DNA of 64,000 bases. Source: Gallionellaceae bacterium. GTDB lineage: Bacteria; Pseudomonadota; Gammaproteobacteria; Burkholderiales; Gallionellaceae. The DNA lies in the NCBI GenBank assembly GCA_019753125.1, contig JAIELH010000011.1, positions 62,001 through 126,000 on the forward strand, in the 5' to 3' direction. The notes below the pieces were generated by a model. It was not told the origin of the DNA. It made no database searches and worked only from the letters and a program-made list of their open reading frames with translations. Numbering within the stretch: the first letter of the stretch is position 1; every line of letters begins with the position of its first letter. Made by a program: the position numbers and the translations under genes. Positions 36,394 to 46,009 of this stretch are shown piece after piece.

Positions 36394-38184
36394 CTAGTTG
36401 GCTTTTACCACACGATTTTTGCCGGTATGTTTGGCCTTGTACATTGCCGCATCAGCACGTCCTATGACATCTTCCTGGTTTTCATTCGGCGCACGCAACG
36501 CCACGCCGGCGCTGAACGTGATCAGAAGGCGTTCATTTTCATGCAGGAATAACTTCTTGGTAAGTGTGCGCTGCAAGCGTTCCATAGCCGTCATGGCTTC
36601 GTCCAAGCCAATGTCGGGCAGCAGAATGACAAACTCCTCGCCGCCGTAGCGCGCCACGGAATCGCTGGGGCGCAGCGTTTCCTTGATGATGTCGCTCAAG
36701 TGAATCAATGCCTGATCGCCGGCCTGATGCCCGAGGGTATCGTTCAGGCGTTTGAAATTATCGATGTCCAGCAGCGCCACGCATAGCTTTGAGCCGTGAC
36801 GGTCGGCACGTGTGGCTTCGTTTTCAAAGGCGGCATCCATGCCGCGCCGGTTGAGCGCTCCGGTAAGCTGGTCTTCGCGCACCAGTTCGCTGACCTCATT
36901 CAACTGTTGCTCCAGCTGTTTGATCTTGTTTTCGGCCTGATGCACCTGTTTGCGTGCATCGACCAATTCTTCATGTGAACGCAATGCGCTGGCCTGAATG
37001 ATGCGGGTATCCTGCATGATGTCCTGCAGCAGGTGGCTCAGTTCGGTGATGTTGCTGGATTTGCTGATTTTTTGGCTATATCCCTCGATTTTATGGTGGT
37101 ATTCGCCGGTGCTTTCGGTGATTTCGCCAAGCCGGTCAATGAAGGTGGTCATCAGGTTCTTGAGCGTGACTTTGGCTTCGGTAAGACTTTGCTTAAGCAG
37201 GCTTTGTTTGATGATCGCATCGCGCAGGCCGCGCTCCGCATCGGCGATGGCATGCCGGTCAACCGGCTTGGCAATGATTTCCTGCAGAATCGCGATCTGT
37301 CCGTGCAACCAGTCTTCATCCTCAATCATTTCACCGATATTTTCCACCAACAGGCGCAATAGCCGTAGCAGCCCTTCGTGAATCTTGGTGTTGTCTATTG
37401 CCTGCAATTCGGCCTTGATCAGGAATTGGTGCAGCTGCCTGGTCAATGCGGCGAGTTGCTCCTGGCTTTTGCTGTTACGCACTTGTTGAACGAGCACGCG
37501 CAAATCTTGCGCCAGTTGCGGTTGCGAACTGAGCATGACTTCCAGGGTTTGCACCAGCAGCTCAGAAAGTTTGCCGGACAGTTCGGTATCGCTGGCGGGT
37601 GTTTGTGTTTTGGCAGCCTGCACGCCGGGAGCAACGGTGGCCGTTGCATGGGCCGCACCACTTTCGCCAAGCGCCTCCGGAAGCGCCGCCTCGGCCGCAA
37701 CAACCGGCGATCCGGACCATGAACGCATCAGCCCGGTCAGCTTTTCAAACAACGCCTCCGGATTTCCCGCAAAACGTTTTAATACGGTTTCCAGTCCTTC
37801 TTTTTTGCGCGTGACGGTCAAACCCTTGTGCGTGGTTTCCAGTTGGCGCAACAAATCACGAATCAGGTTCGCCCAAGGCTGTGCATCGCCGTCACCTTGC
37901 CTGGGCAGGACTTTTTCGATCTCTTTCAGGCATTCTGCCCAGTTGCCCGCACTAATGGTTTTTTTTAATGCGGCGCCCGCAGGTGCAGAGAGTGGCGTTT
38001 GTGAGAGGCGCTCTGCGATGCCGTACAAAACTTTTTCTGCGCCATTGTTTTCTTCAGTTGTGGTGCCGCTGATTTCAGCATAAATTTTGGCATAGCTGTC
38101 CGGTGTCGGCGGAATTTTGCGCGTTGCAAGTGTTTTCAATGTTTCGCGGGCAAGCTCGGAAGGGTTGTTCGATTTCTTATTCAT
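36394..38184 (-). CDS. Large cytoplasmic GGDEF diguanylate cyclase
   Basis: 596 residues. A long helical N-terminal region (about 1-400) with an Ala/Pro-rich break near 170-200 and a coiled coil at about 380-425 (Q-A-E-N-K-I-K-Q-L-E-Q-Q-L-N-E-V) feeds a C-terminal GGDEF domain (about 430-596). The active site is G-G-E-E-F; R-P-S-D 5 residues upstream is an intact inhibitory site. No membrane segment or known sensor is recognised. Transcribed in the same direction as the two-component pair, 61 nt after the response regulator. Confidence 0.9.
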   Translation of the reverse strand: MNKKSNNPSELARETLKTLATRKIPPTPDSYAKIYAEISGTTTEENNGAEKVLYGIAERLSQTPLSAPAGAALKKTISAGNWAECLKEIEKVLPRQGDGDAQPWANLIRDLLRQLETTHKGLTVTRKKEGLETVLKRFAGNPEALFEKLTGLMRSWSGSPVVAAEAALPEALGESGAAHATATVAPGVQAAKTQTPASDTELSGKLSELLVQTLEVMLSSQPQLAQDLRVLVQQVRNSKSQEQLAALTRQLHQFLIKAELQAIDNTKIHEGLLRLLRLLVENIGEMIEDEDWLHGQIAILQEIIAKPVDRHAIADAERGLRDAIIKQSLLKQSLTEAKVTLKNLMTTFIDRLGEITESTGEYHHKIEGYSQKISKSSNITELSHLLQDIMQDTRIIQASALRSHEELVDARKQVHQAENKIKQLEQQLNEVSELVREDQLTGALNRRGMDAAFENEATRADRHGSKLCVALLDIDNFKRLNDTLGHQAGDQALIHLSDIIKETLRPSDSVARYGGEEFVILLPDIGLDEAMTAMERLQRTLTKKLFLHENERLLITFSAGVALRAPNENQEDVIGRADAAMYKAKHTGKNRVVKAN

Positions 38185-38245
38185 GGCTTAATGCTCATAA
38201 AAATTGCAATGGTTGAATACAGAATTTTCCGCGAATAACCCTGTT

Positions 38246-38887
38246 TCAATTCTTGGCATCCACCAGATCATGTGCAATGGCATAGTGAACCGCCTCGGCG
38301 TTATTCTTGAAACCCATTTTCTCCATCATCCGCGCACGGTAAACGCTGACCGTCTTGGGGCTGAGCACCATGATTTCGGATATCTCTGTCAGCGATTTTC
38401 CGGAAGCCATCAGACACAGGGTCTGGTATTCGCGGTTGGATAAATTCTGGTGCATCAATTCCTGCGATTCGCCGATCAGGTTGCTCAGCAACTGTTCGGC
38501 CAGCGGCGCGCTGATATATTTTTTTCCGTCGATGACCTGTTGAATTGCGCCGACCAGTTTTTCCGGTGCGCTTTGCTTGTTGATATAGCCCATCGCACCG
38601 GCTTTCAGCGCACGTACGCCATATTGCTCTTCAGGGTACATGCTCAGCACGATGATCTTGATGTCGGGGTGCTCGGACTTGAGCTGCTTCAGCACATCTA
38701 TGCCGTGTTTGTCCGACAGGGAAATATCCAGCAACACCAGGTCGAAGCTCTGTTCGCGCACCATATCGATGGCCTGCATGCCGGTTTCGGCCTCGCCTTT
38801 GACGTGGACATCCGGGCTTTCTTCAAGCAGCATTTTCAGACCCTTGCGGATCAGCGCGTGATCATCTACGACGAGGACGTTAATCAT
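38246..38887 (-). CDS. NarL/FixJ-type response regulator
   Basis: 213 residues. Receiver with acidic pair D8-D9 and phospho-acceptor D54 (V-L-L-D-I-S-L), then a LuxR-type HTH at about 145-205 (S-N-R-E-Y-Q-T-L-C-L-M-A-S-G-K-S, S-P-K-T-V-S-V-Y-R-A). It overlaps the upstream kinase gene by 4 nt (ATGA), so the pair is a cognate system. Confidence 0.95.
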   Translation of the reverse strand: MINVLVVDDHALIRKGLKMLLEESPDVHVKGEAETGMQAIDMVREQSFDLVLLDISLSDKHGIDVLKQLKSEHPDIKIIVLSMYPEEQYGVRALKAGAMGYINKQSAPEKLVGAIQQVIDGKKYISAPLAEQLLSNLIGESQELMHQNLSNREYQTLCLMASGKSLTEISEIMVLSPKTVSVYRARMMEKMGFKNNAEAVHYAIAHDLVDAKN

Positions 38888-40008
38888 ATTGATGTTTCAC
38901 CAAACAATGCCTGCTGCGGCGTTTCTTCCTTGAGCGGAACGAATATCGCGATTTGCGTTCCTTTACCCAGCGTGCTGGCAATTTTAACCGTGCCGCCGAG
39001 ATGCGCGACACGTTCATGGATGCCGCGCAATCCGAATGAGCGTGGCTTGTTGCGCGCAGTATCGCTGATCCCGACACCGTCGTCGGAAATAATCAGTTCG
39101 AGGTGGTCAGTGCCTTTGACGATCTCGATCTGGATATGCTTCGCATGGGCGTGCTTCAGGATGTTGTTCAGGGTTTCCTGGCAAATGCGGAACAGCGTGA
39201 TCGAATAAGCTTCAGGCAGGTCGATGCTTTCCTGGGATTTGATGATGGTGCAGGAAATGCCGCTGCGTTTGCTGAACTCCTGCGCCTCGATCTCGATTGC
39301 GGCGATGATGCCGAAGCAGTCCAGGAAGCCGGGGCGCAAACTGTGCGCCAGATCGCTCGCGGAAGTGATGGCGCGGTTCACCAGTTCTTCTATGGTTTTT
39401 GCCTTGTCGACAAGCTTGTTGTTGTCCTTGGGCAGACGTTGCATCATCCACGACAAGTCCATCTTGATCGCGGTGAGCAGGCTGCCGATTTCATCGTGAA
39501 CTTCGCGGGCGATGCGCAACCGTTCCTGCTCCTTGGCATCCTGGATATGCGATGACAACTCCAGCAATTGCTGCTGGGCGCGCTTGACTTCCATCTCGCC
39601 CAGCTTGCTTTGCGTGGTGTTGAGCATGATGCCTTCCCAGCGCAACATGCCGTTTTGCGTATCCTGCGGGGTGGCGCCAAGACTGATCCATTCGGTTGCA
39701 CCATCCGGCAATGTAATGCGCCCTTCCCAATTCCAGAAGCAGCGCATCTGTGCAGATCGTTTCAGAGTCTCCAAAAACGATGGGGCGTCACCGGGCTGAA
39801 CCAGATTAAAAAAGCATGACGCGTCATGCTGCAATTCATCGGGAGTAACGCCAAGCAGTTTGATGCAGCCTTCGCTGACATAAGGGAAAGTGATGGAGCC
39901 GTCTTCCTGAAGTTCGATTTGACAAGCCATCCCGGGCAGGCTGGCGATAAACCCCTGCAATTTGTCCGGCTGTGTGTTGCCCGTCTGGGTGAGCGAATTT
40001 TCTGGCAT
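38884..40008 (-). CDS. PAS-containing HisKA_3 sensor histidine kinase
   Basis: 374 residues from the ATG at 40008 (a TTG at 40044 is possible). PAS-like domain at about 15-140, dimerisation/phosphoacceptor helix with R-E-V-H-D-E-I-G (the H is phosphorylated), and HATPase with S-D-D-G-V-G-I and F-G-L-R-G-I-H-E-R-V. NarX/DegS class; no transmembrane helix, so a cytoplasmic signal is sensed. Divergent from the acyl-carrier-protein operon with 195 nt between starts, making that operon a plausible target. Confidence 0.92.
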   Translation of the reverse strand: MPENSLTQTGNTQPDKLQGFIASLPGMACQIELQEDGSITFPYVSEGCIKLLGVTPDELQHDASCFFNLVQPGDAPSFLETLKRSAQMRCFWNWEGRITLPDGATEWISLGATPQDTQNGMLRWEGIMLNTTQSKLGEMEVKRAQQQLLELSSHIQDAKEQERLRIAREVHDEIGSLLTAIKMDLSWMMQRLPKDNNKLVDKAKTIEELVNRAITSASDLAHSLRPGFLDCFGIIAAIEIEAQEFSKRSGISCTIIKSQESIDLPEAYSITLFRICQETLNNILKHAHAKHIQIEIVKGTDHLELIISDDGVGISDTARNKPRSFGLRGIHERVAHLGGTVKIASTLGKGTQIAIFVPLKEETPQQALFGETSI

Positions 40009-40174
40009 CAGATGGAAAGCCGCTTGGTTTTTCAATGTAGGCAAATTGCTACGCCAAAGGTTCGTGAGATTACTACATCAGCGCAAATTCCGGCAACTTT
40101 TCGGAGTTGGCGGCTTGGTTTTTTGGTTTGTTTGGCACGCCCCATTTGCATGCCGCGAATTGAAGTTTTGTTTC

Positions 40175-40183
40175 TGTTACAAT
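40175..40183 (+). promoter_or_regulatory. Extended -10 promoter of the acyl-carrier-protein operon
   Basis: TGTTACAAT, an extended -10, 21 nt before the ATG at 40204. No clear -35 box. Confidence 0.45.
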
Positions 40184-40203
40184 CCCCGCTCCATTTATCC
40201 CGA

Positions 40204-40464
40204 ATGCAAGCAACGATGGGTTCCCTGCAAACCATACAGAACATGATGTCCAGTCAATTTGACCTCAAACTGGAGGATCTGGCGCCCGATGCCACCCTGG
40301 AAAGCTTGGGGCTGGACTCGCTATCGGTGATCGAGTTCATGTTCAATCTTGAAGATGAATTGAAGATCAAGCTGCCTGAGGAACGGGTCGAGATTAAAAC
40401 CATCCGGGATGTGGCGAACCTTGTGGACAAAATCGTTGCCGGACAAAAAGGCGGGGTGCAATAG
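40204..40464 (+). CDS. Acyl carrier protein of an uncharacterised lipid-like cluster
   Basis: 86 residues (82 if the second ATG at 40216 is used). Four-helix ACP with the phosphopantetheine serine in L-G-L-D-S-L (Ser39), acidic helix II and E-R-V-E-I-K-T-I-R-D-V. It is not the housekeeping fab cluster ACP; it lies 7 nt before a dedicated ketosynthase. It should carry acyl intermediates for the cluster 40.2-46.9 kb. Confidence 0.92.
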   Translation: MQATMGSLQTIQNMMSSQFDLKLEDLAPDATLESLGLDSLSVIEFMFNLEDELKIKLPEERVEIKTIRDVANLVDKIVAGQKGGVQ

Positions 40465-40471
40465 GCTGCGT

Positions 40472-41710
40472 ATGGGACGCCGCGTAGTCATTACCGGGCT
40501 GGGCATTATTTCTCCGGTTGGCAAAACCCTTGGGGAATTTTTCAGCAACCTGATGGCGGGGCATTCCGGCATCAAGCGCCTGCAAACCGGTTTCGTCGAA
40601 AAGCTCTCGATTCGCATCGGCGCGCCGGTAGATAACTTCAACCCCGGCGATTACTTCAGCAAAATACAGCTTACCGGCATCGAGCGCTTCAGCCAGTTCG
40701 CGCTGGTTGCCGCAGAACAGGCCGTACAAGATGCGCAACTGGCATTAAGCGAAGCGGGGCAACCGCGCGCCGGGATATGCATGGGTTCATGCATGGGTGG
40801 AGCGGGCGCACTGGAAGAAGCCTACGTGGAATTGCTCAAGCATGACAATTTGCGCATCAAACCGCTCACTGTGCTGCTTAACATGAACAACGCGGCAGCT
40901 TCGCACATATCCATCAAGTATCACCTGCAAGGCCCGAACATGACTTATGCGTCGGCCTGTTCCTCTTCGGCAATTGCCATTGGCGAGGCTTATCGCCAGA
41001 TCAAGCATGGCTACGCAGACGTGATGCTGGCGGGAGGTTCCGAGGCGATGCTTACATATGGCGCGATGAAGGCATGGGAATCCTTGCGCACACTCGCGCA
41101 GGAAGACCAAAACGACGCCGGCGCGTCCTGCAAACCTTTTGCAAAAAACCGCAGCGGGCTGGTGCTCGGCGAAGGCGCGGCGGTATTGGTGCTGGAAGAT
41201 GCCGAGCACGCCGTCAAGCGCGGCGCAAGGATTTATGCGGAACTGGCCGGCTACAATTGCTCGTCCGACTCCAGCCATATCACCAAGCCCCACGCTGCCG
41301 GACAGGCAAGCACGATGCGCAACGCACTGCATGAGGCTCAATTACAACCGCAGGATATCGGCTACATCAATGCGCACGGCACGGCCACATTGGCGGGCGA
41401 CATCGAAGAAACACATGCGATCAAGCAGGTGTTTGGCGCGCAAGCTGCCAACATTCCGGTCAGCTCGACAAAATCCATGCACGGGCACCTGATGGGCGCA
41501 GCCGGTGCAGTTGAATTCATCGCGGCAGTATTGGCTTTACAACACCACGCGATACCACCTACCATCAACCTGCATGAGCCTGACCCGGAATGCGATCTGG
41601 ATTACGTGCCCAACCAAGGGCGAACGGACGTTAAACTGAACGCGGTCATGTCCAACTCGTTTGCGTTCGGGGGCGGTAATGCCGTGTTGATTGCGAAGCG
41701 TTTTTCATAA
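40472..41710 (+). CDS. FabF-like beta-ketoacyl-ACP synthase
   Basis: 412 residues, thiolase fold. The triad is intact: Cys163 (S-A-C-S-S-S), His302 (A-H-G-T-A-T) and His337 (S-M-H-G-H), with Lys334, so it should be a condensing enzyme rather than a chain-length factor. C-terminal N-S-F-A-F-G-G-G-N is standard. It extends or primes an acyl chain on the adjacent ACP. The next genes suggest the chain goes to a membrane amine or amino lipid rather than to ordinary fatty acid. Confidence 0.92.
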   Translation: MGRRVVITGLGIISPVGKTLGEFFSNLMAGHSGIKRLQTGFVEKLSIRIGAPVDNFNPGDYFSKIQLTGIERFSQFALVAAEQAVQDAQLALSEAGQPRAGICMGSCMGGAGALEEAYVELLKHDNLRIKPLTVLLNMNNAAASHISIKYHLQGPNMTYASACSSSAIAIGEAYRQIKHGYADVMLAGGSEAMLTYGAMKAWESLRTLAQEDQNDAGASCKPFAKNRSGLVLGEGAAVLVLEDAEHAVKRGARIYAELAGYNCSSDSSHITKPHAAGQASTMRNALHEAQLQPQDIGYINAHGTATLAGDIEETHAIKQVFGAQAANIPVSSTKSMHGHLMGAAGAVEFIAAVLALQHHAIPPTINLHEPDPECDLDYVPNQGRTDVKLNAVMSNSFAFGGGNAVLIAKRFS

Positions 41711-41797
41711 CCTGCCTTCGTTTCATCCGCACGAGAAACTGCCGCCCGGAATTGCAGGGTCGGACTACCGCAAATACAACAAACCAGAATCGAACAG

Positions 41798-42223
41798 ATG
41801 CCCGACCCAACACCACATACCCACGGACTGACACGCGGGCTTGCCTTCGGGCTGGCACTCGCGGTTATTCTGGATACTGCCGGGCAGTTGCTGTGGAAAT
41901 TTGCCGTCGAGCGCCTTCCGGATACGCCTGCCTTTTGGCCAACCATCGAAGCGGTGGCGCAACAGCCCTGGTTCCTGGCTGTGATAGCCGTATTCCTCTG
42001 CCAGCTTTTCGTTTGGTTGAAGGTGCTTGAAAATGCCGATCTGAGCTTTGCCCAACCCATTACCTCGTTGAGTTACCTCACTGTTTGCGGTTTTTCCTGG
42101 ATGCTGTTCGACGATCATATCGGCCCGCTAAAGGGCGTAGGCATTTTGTGTGTGCTGGCGGGAGTGTTGCTCATCAGCCGGGGCAAACGGCAAACACACG
42201 CCGACCCGGACGCACAAGCATGA
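41798..42223 (+). CDS. Half-size DMT/SMR-like membrane protein (ArnE/F-like), subunit 1
   Basis: 141 residues with four hydrophobic segments (about 15-35, 55-75, 80-100, 108-128). The first helix holds D26 (V-I-L-D-T-A-G-Q-L-L-W-K-F), matching the acidic substrate residue of SMR transporters. ArnE/ArnF of this type flip undecaprenyl-linked aminoarabinose; others export small cations. Overlaps subunit 2 by ATGA, so they probably form an obligate heterodimer. Confidence 0.8.
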   Translation: MPDPTPHTHGLTRGLAFGLALAVILDTAGQLLWKFAVERLPDTPAFWPTIEAVAQQPWFLAVIAVFLCQLFVWLKVLENADLSFAQPITSLSYLTVCGFSWMLFDDHIGPLKGVGILCVLAGVLLISRGKRQTHADPDAQA

Positions 42224-42552
42224 GTCAGGCGCTGCTTGGCATCGCTCTGGTTATCCTGAATTCGGTTATTGAAGGTTTCGCTCAGGTATGCCTCAAAAAA
42301 TCGACGATTGAACCGCTGCGCAAGCTGTTCTGGGTAGGGGTGGGGATCATGTTTTTCATCATCGAAGCGCTCCTGTACACGGCCGCCCTCCAATGGTTGC
42401 AACTCAGCACCGCGTATACCTTGGGCGCCCTCAGCTTTGTTGCCGTCACGACCTTCTCTCACTTCATGCTGAGCGAGAAAATCGACCTGGAGCGCTGGGC
42501 CGGCTTAGCCCTGATACTTTTCGGATGCACACTGATTGCAATACAAAAATGA
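42220..42552 (+). CDS. Half-size DMT/SMR-like membrane protein (ArnE/F-like), subunit 2
   Basis: 110 residues, four helices; the acidic residue is E18 in N-S-V-I-E-G-F-A-Q-V-C-L-K-K. Length and helix pattern match SMR family members. Coupled by ATGA to both neighbours (subunit 1 upstream and the FemAB-like gene downstream). Confidence 0.82.
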   Translation: MSQALLGIALVILNSVIEGFAQVCLKKSTIEPLRKLFWVGVGIMFFIIEALLYTAALQWLQLSTAYTLGALSFVAVTTFSHFMLSEKIDLERWAGLALILFGCTLIAIQK

Positions 42553-43721
42553 GCGAACCGGTTTTTGCCGTTGAGTGGGTTAACTCCGAGGCTGATATAC
42601 CCCAAACCATGTGGGATGCTTGCTTCCCTCCCCCGCTCGAAGGTCGCTGGTGGTACCGGGCGCTTGAACGTTGCGGCATCGAAGAGCAGTTCCAGTTCAT
42701 GTACGGGGTGGTGCGCATGCGGGATCAACCCGTGGCGATCGCGCCCGTCTTCGTGATGGACGTTCCGATCATGCTGGTTCTTCCCCCTTGGCTGCTTCCG
42801 TTTGCCAGATTGGTTGGCCGGGTTGCGCCTTCGCTACTTCACCAGCGGACGCTGTTTGTGGGTTCGCCGTGCTCGGACGAAGGCACGGTCGGGATAGTTC
42901 CCGGCACGGATCGCTTCGCCATTCTGCAATGCGTGCAGCAGGCGCTTCATGCACAAGCCCGCCAGCTCAATGCGCCGATGCTGGTGTGGAAGGATTTCCC
43001 CGCCTCCGGCAACAAGGTGATGGAAGCGTTATCACGCTCGGCTGGCATGTTCCGGATAACCAGTTTTCCCGGCACGATTATCGACCTTCCCGGCATGGCA
43101 ACGGAAAATTATTTTGCCGCACTGAAGGCATCGCGTCGCCATTTGCTGAGGAAAAAACTGCGGCGCAGTGCGGAAAATGTGGCCGTGGATATCGATATCA
43201 AACAGCAACCGGACGCAGCAAGCATGGACGAGATATTCGGCTTGTTCTGGCAGACCTATAAAAAAGCCGCCACCAAGTTCGAGCGCCTCAACCGCCGGTT
43301 TTTCGATTTGATTGCGCGTGAGCCACAGTCGTATTTCATCATTTTGCGCGAACACGCCACGGGAGAATTGATCGCATTCATGCTCTGTTTCGCATTTCGC
43401 GACCGCGTTATCAACAAGTTTATCGGTATCGATTACCGGCGCCCGAAAGAATGGTATTTGTATTTCCGGCTGTGGAAAGCCGTGCTGGAATGGTCATATT
43501 CACGTGGGGCGCGATCGATACAAAGCGGGCAAACCGGGTACGCCCCCAAAATCGAACTGGGGCATAAGCTCGTGCCGCTGACCAATTATTGCGCCCACCG
43601 CAATCCGCTGGTTCACCGGATATACGCGGCAGTCGCCCGCACCGTATCCTGGCAAACGCTGGATGCGGATCTCGCCCGGCATATCGCGGCACACCCTGAG
43701 GACATGCCGGAAAACATGTAA
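42549..43721 (+). CDS. FemAB/GNAT-like acyltransferase
   Basis: 390 residues. Resembles the peptidoglycan-type FemAB/COG3146 acyltransferases: duplicated GNAT folds, a basic helical segment with S-R-R-H-L-L-R-K-K-L-R-R, and C-terminal F-I-G-I-D-Y-R-R-P-K-E-W-Y-L-Y-F-R-L-W-K followed by Q-S-G-Q-T-G-Y-A-P-K. Such enzymes transfer amino-acyl or acyl groups to an amine. In this cluster it could couple the ACP-bound chain to an amine. Coupled to subunit 2 by ATGA; last gene of the first sub-operon. Confidence 0.75.
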   Translation: MSEPVFAVEWVNSEADIPQTMWDACFPPPLEGRWWYRALERCGIEEQFQFMYGVVRMRDQPVAIAPVFVMDVPIMLVLPPWLLPFARLVGRVAPSLLHQRTLFVGSPCSDEGTVGIVPGTDRFAILQCVQQALHAQARQLNAPMLVWKDFPASGNKVMEALSRSAGMFRITSFPGTIIDLPGMATENYFAALKASRRHLLRKKLRRSAENVAVDIDIKQQPDAASMDEIFGLFWQTYKKAATKFERLNRRFFDLIAREPQSYFIILREHATGELIAFMLCFAFRDRVINKFIGIDYRRPKEWYLYFRLWKAVLEWSYSRGARSIQSGQTGYAPKIELGHKLVPLTNYCAHRNPLVHRIYAAVARTVSWQTLDADLARHIAAHPEDMPENM

Positions 43722-43919
43722 GGCGCAGGTCTCATTTTTGAACCAGATGACCACTCCGCAAGCAAAACTTTTACTTTGCCTGAACTTATTTACCAGACAA
43801 CCGCCTAATTGTTCCAGCTTACTCATTTTATCTGTACAATTACAGCCTGATACGCCTTCAATGTGCGGCACTTCGCCGTATTTAGCGGCAATTCATAACG
43901 CAAAAAGATCAAGAATTTT

Positions 43920-44588
43920 ATGCTGTTTGTAATCGATTTCGACGGAACCCTCGCCCGGAAAGATACGGTTGACGCGATGCTTGAAAAGTTCGCGCCCGCC
44001 GACTGGGAAGATATCGAACAGGAGTGGCTGGCTGGCCGTATAACAGCGGTGGAATGCATGCAGCAGCAGATTCGCATGGTCAAGGCCGACCATATCGCGA
44101 TCGAGAATTTTTTTCGCGCCATTGAACTGGACGATGCTTTTCTGCCGTTTTACCGGCATGTAAGCGCCTTTGCCAAGGTGGCCATTGTCAGCGACGGACT
44201 GGACCATGCGATCCATGTCGCCACAAAACACGCCGGCTTGCCCGAGATTCCGGCCTATGCCAACCGCCTGCATTTCGTGCCCGAAGGCATCGATATTTCC
44301 TTCCCTCATATCAATCCGCAATGCAATGCCGGCAACGGCGTATGCAAATGCGCCGTGGCGCGTGATCTGTCCGGAATGCAAGACATGCCGGTAGTGCTGG
44401 TCGGTGATGGAAAATCGGATGCCTGTCTGGCGCGCAGTGCCGATGTTGTTTTTGCCAAGAGTTCGCTGCTCAGGCATTGCTGTGAACAAGGCATCGCTCA
44501 CATTCCTTTCGATACCTTCGACGACGTGCTAACCACCGTAAAAACATGGAACACATCTTTACCGCAGCAGGCTGTTAATCTGGCTTGA
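43920..44588 (+). CDS. HAD-IB phosphatase (MtnX/SerB-like)
   Basis: 222 residues. HAD motif I D-F-D-G-T (D6, D8), motif II V-S-D-G, motif IV G-D-G-K-S-D. The cap and the C-N-A-G-N-G-V-C-K-C segment, rich in Cys, resemble MtnX and phosphoserine-phosphatase relatives. Substrate unknown; it may remove a phosphate from a cluster intermediate. The 198-nt AT-rich gap before it holds TACAAT at about 43839 and may carry its own promoter. Confidence 0.82.
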   Translation: MLFVIDFDGTLARKDTVDAMLEKFAPADWEDIEQEWLAGRITAVECMQQQIRMVKADHIAIENFFRAIELDDAFLPFYRHVSAFAKVAIVSDGLDHAIHVATKHAGLPEIPAYANRLHFVPEGIDISFPHINPQCNAGNGVCKCAVARDLSGMQDMPVVLVGDGKSDACLARSADVVFAKSSLLRHCCEQGIAHIPFDTFDDVLTTVKTWNTSLPQQAVNLA

Positions 44589-44624
44589 GCGCTTTCCCCG
44601 ATATTTCACAGTAAACAGACCATC

Positions 44625-45998
44625 ATGGATCAGAAAATCATCACGCTGCTCGAAAAAGACGCCCGCTATTGTTCCTACGGCGATACGGTGCACTATGCCG
44701 ATCCGCCCAAGGTGTTTGCTTCCTGCGACGGCAGCTACCTGTACGACGATGACAACACGCCGTATCTCGACCTACAAATGTGGTATTCGGCGGTCAATTT
44801 CGGCTACAAGAACCGCCGCCTGAACGATGTGCTGAAGCGCCAGATCGACACGCTGCCGCAGCTGGCCTGCCAGTATTTGCACCGCGAAAAAGTCGAACTG
44901 GCCGAGACGATCTGCGCCTACATCGAGAAAAAATACGGCGTAAAGGGGCGCGTGCATTTCAATGTCGGCGGCACGGCGGCGGTCGATGATTCGCTGAAGA
45001 TCGTGCGCAACCATACCGGCAAGACGCAGCAATTCGCCTTCATGGGCGGCTATCACGGCCGCTCGCTGGGCGCCTCGGCGATCACTTCCAGCTACCGCTA
45101 CCGCCGCCGTTACGGCCACTTCTCCGACCGCGCGCATTTTGTGCCGTTCCCCTACTGCTTCCGCTGCCCGTATGGCATGAAAAAGGAATCCTGCGGCATG
45201 TATTGCCACCACGAGTTCGAGCGTCTGTTCGAGACCGAGTACAACTCGTTCTGGGACGACAAGGTGGGCAAATGCGAATTCGGCGCGTTCTACATCGAGA
45301 CGATCCAGGGCACCGGCGGCTACGTCGTGCCGCCCGAAGGCTACATGCAGAAGCTGGCGCAGACGCTCAGGGAGCGCGGCATCCTGCTGGTCGTCGACGA
45401 GATTCAGATGGGGGTGTACCGCACCGGCAAGCTGTGGTCGTGGGAAAACTTCGGCATCGTTCCGGATGTGTTCACGTTCGGCAAGGCGATCACGAACGGC
45501 CTGAACCCGATTTCCGGCATCTGGGCGCGCGAAGAACTGATTTCCCCGGAGAAATTCCCGCCCGGCTCCACCCATTCGACGTTCGCCTCCAATCCGCTCG
45601 GCACGGCCTGCGCGCTGGAAGTGCTGCGCATGACCCAGGAGCATGACTTCGAGCCCGGCATCCGCGCCCGGGGCGCCTATTTCCTGAAGAAGCTCGAAGA
45701 GCTCAAGAGCCGCTGGAAAGTGGTCGGCGATGTCAGCGGCATGGGGCTCGCGCTGCGTATCGAACTGTGCGAAACAGACGGATTCACCCCGAGCCGTAAA
45801 CTGGCAGACCGTGTCTTCAATGAAGGACTCAAGGGCGACCTGCCGGTCGGCGACAAGAAATACGGGCTGGTGCTGGATATCGGTGGCTACTATAAGAACG
45901 TCATCACGCTGGCGCCGTCGTTGCTGATTTCAGAGGAAGAGATTGATCTCGGCATCCAGTTGTTCGAAATGTTGCTGCGCCGCTGCGGAGCAGAGTAA
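44625..45998 (+). CDS. Class III aminotransferase with a four-cysteine motif
   Basis: 457 residues. PLP Lys287 (T-F-G-K-A-I-T-N-G), Asp258 (V-V-D-E-I-Q-M-G-V) and the G-G-T cofactor loop at 115-117 make it catalytically complete. A cysteine set Cys178-x2-Cys181, Cys190 and Cys194 (P-Y-C-F-R-C-P ... C-G-M-Y-C) occurs where GABA transaminases can bind an interface [2Fe-2S] cluster or zinc. Amino donor and acceptor unknown; in context it may create the amine of the cluster product. Ordinary argD-type function is unlikely because argD is present elsewhere. Confidence 0.85.
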   Translation: MDQKIITLLEKDARYCSYGDTVHYADPPKVFASCDGSYLYDDDNTPYLDLQMWYSAVNFGYKNRRLNDVLKRQIDTLPQLACQYLHREKVELAETICAYIEKKYGVKGRVHFNVGGTAAVDDSLKIVRNHTGKTQQFAFMGGYHGRSLGASAITSSYRYRRRYGHFSDRAHFVPFPYCFRCPYGMKKESCGMYCHHEFERLFETEYNSFWDDKVGKCEFGAFYIETIQGTGGYVVPPEGYMQKLAQTLRERGILLVVDEIQMGVYRTGKLWSWENFGIVPDVFTFGKAITNGLNPISGIWAREELISPEKFPPGSTHSTFASNPLGTACALEVLRMTQEHDFEPGIRARGAYFLKKLEELKSRWKVVGDVSGMGLALRIELCETDGFTPSRKLADRVFNEGLKGDLPVGDKKYGLVLDIGGYYKNVITLAPSLLISEEEIDLGIQLFEMLLRRCGAE

Positions 45999-46009
45999 AG
46001 CGCATAGTC

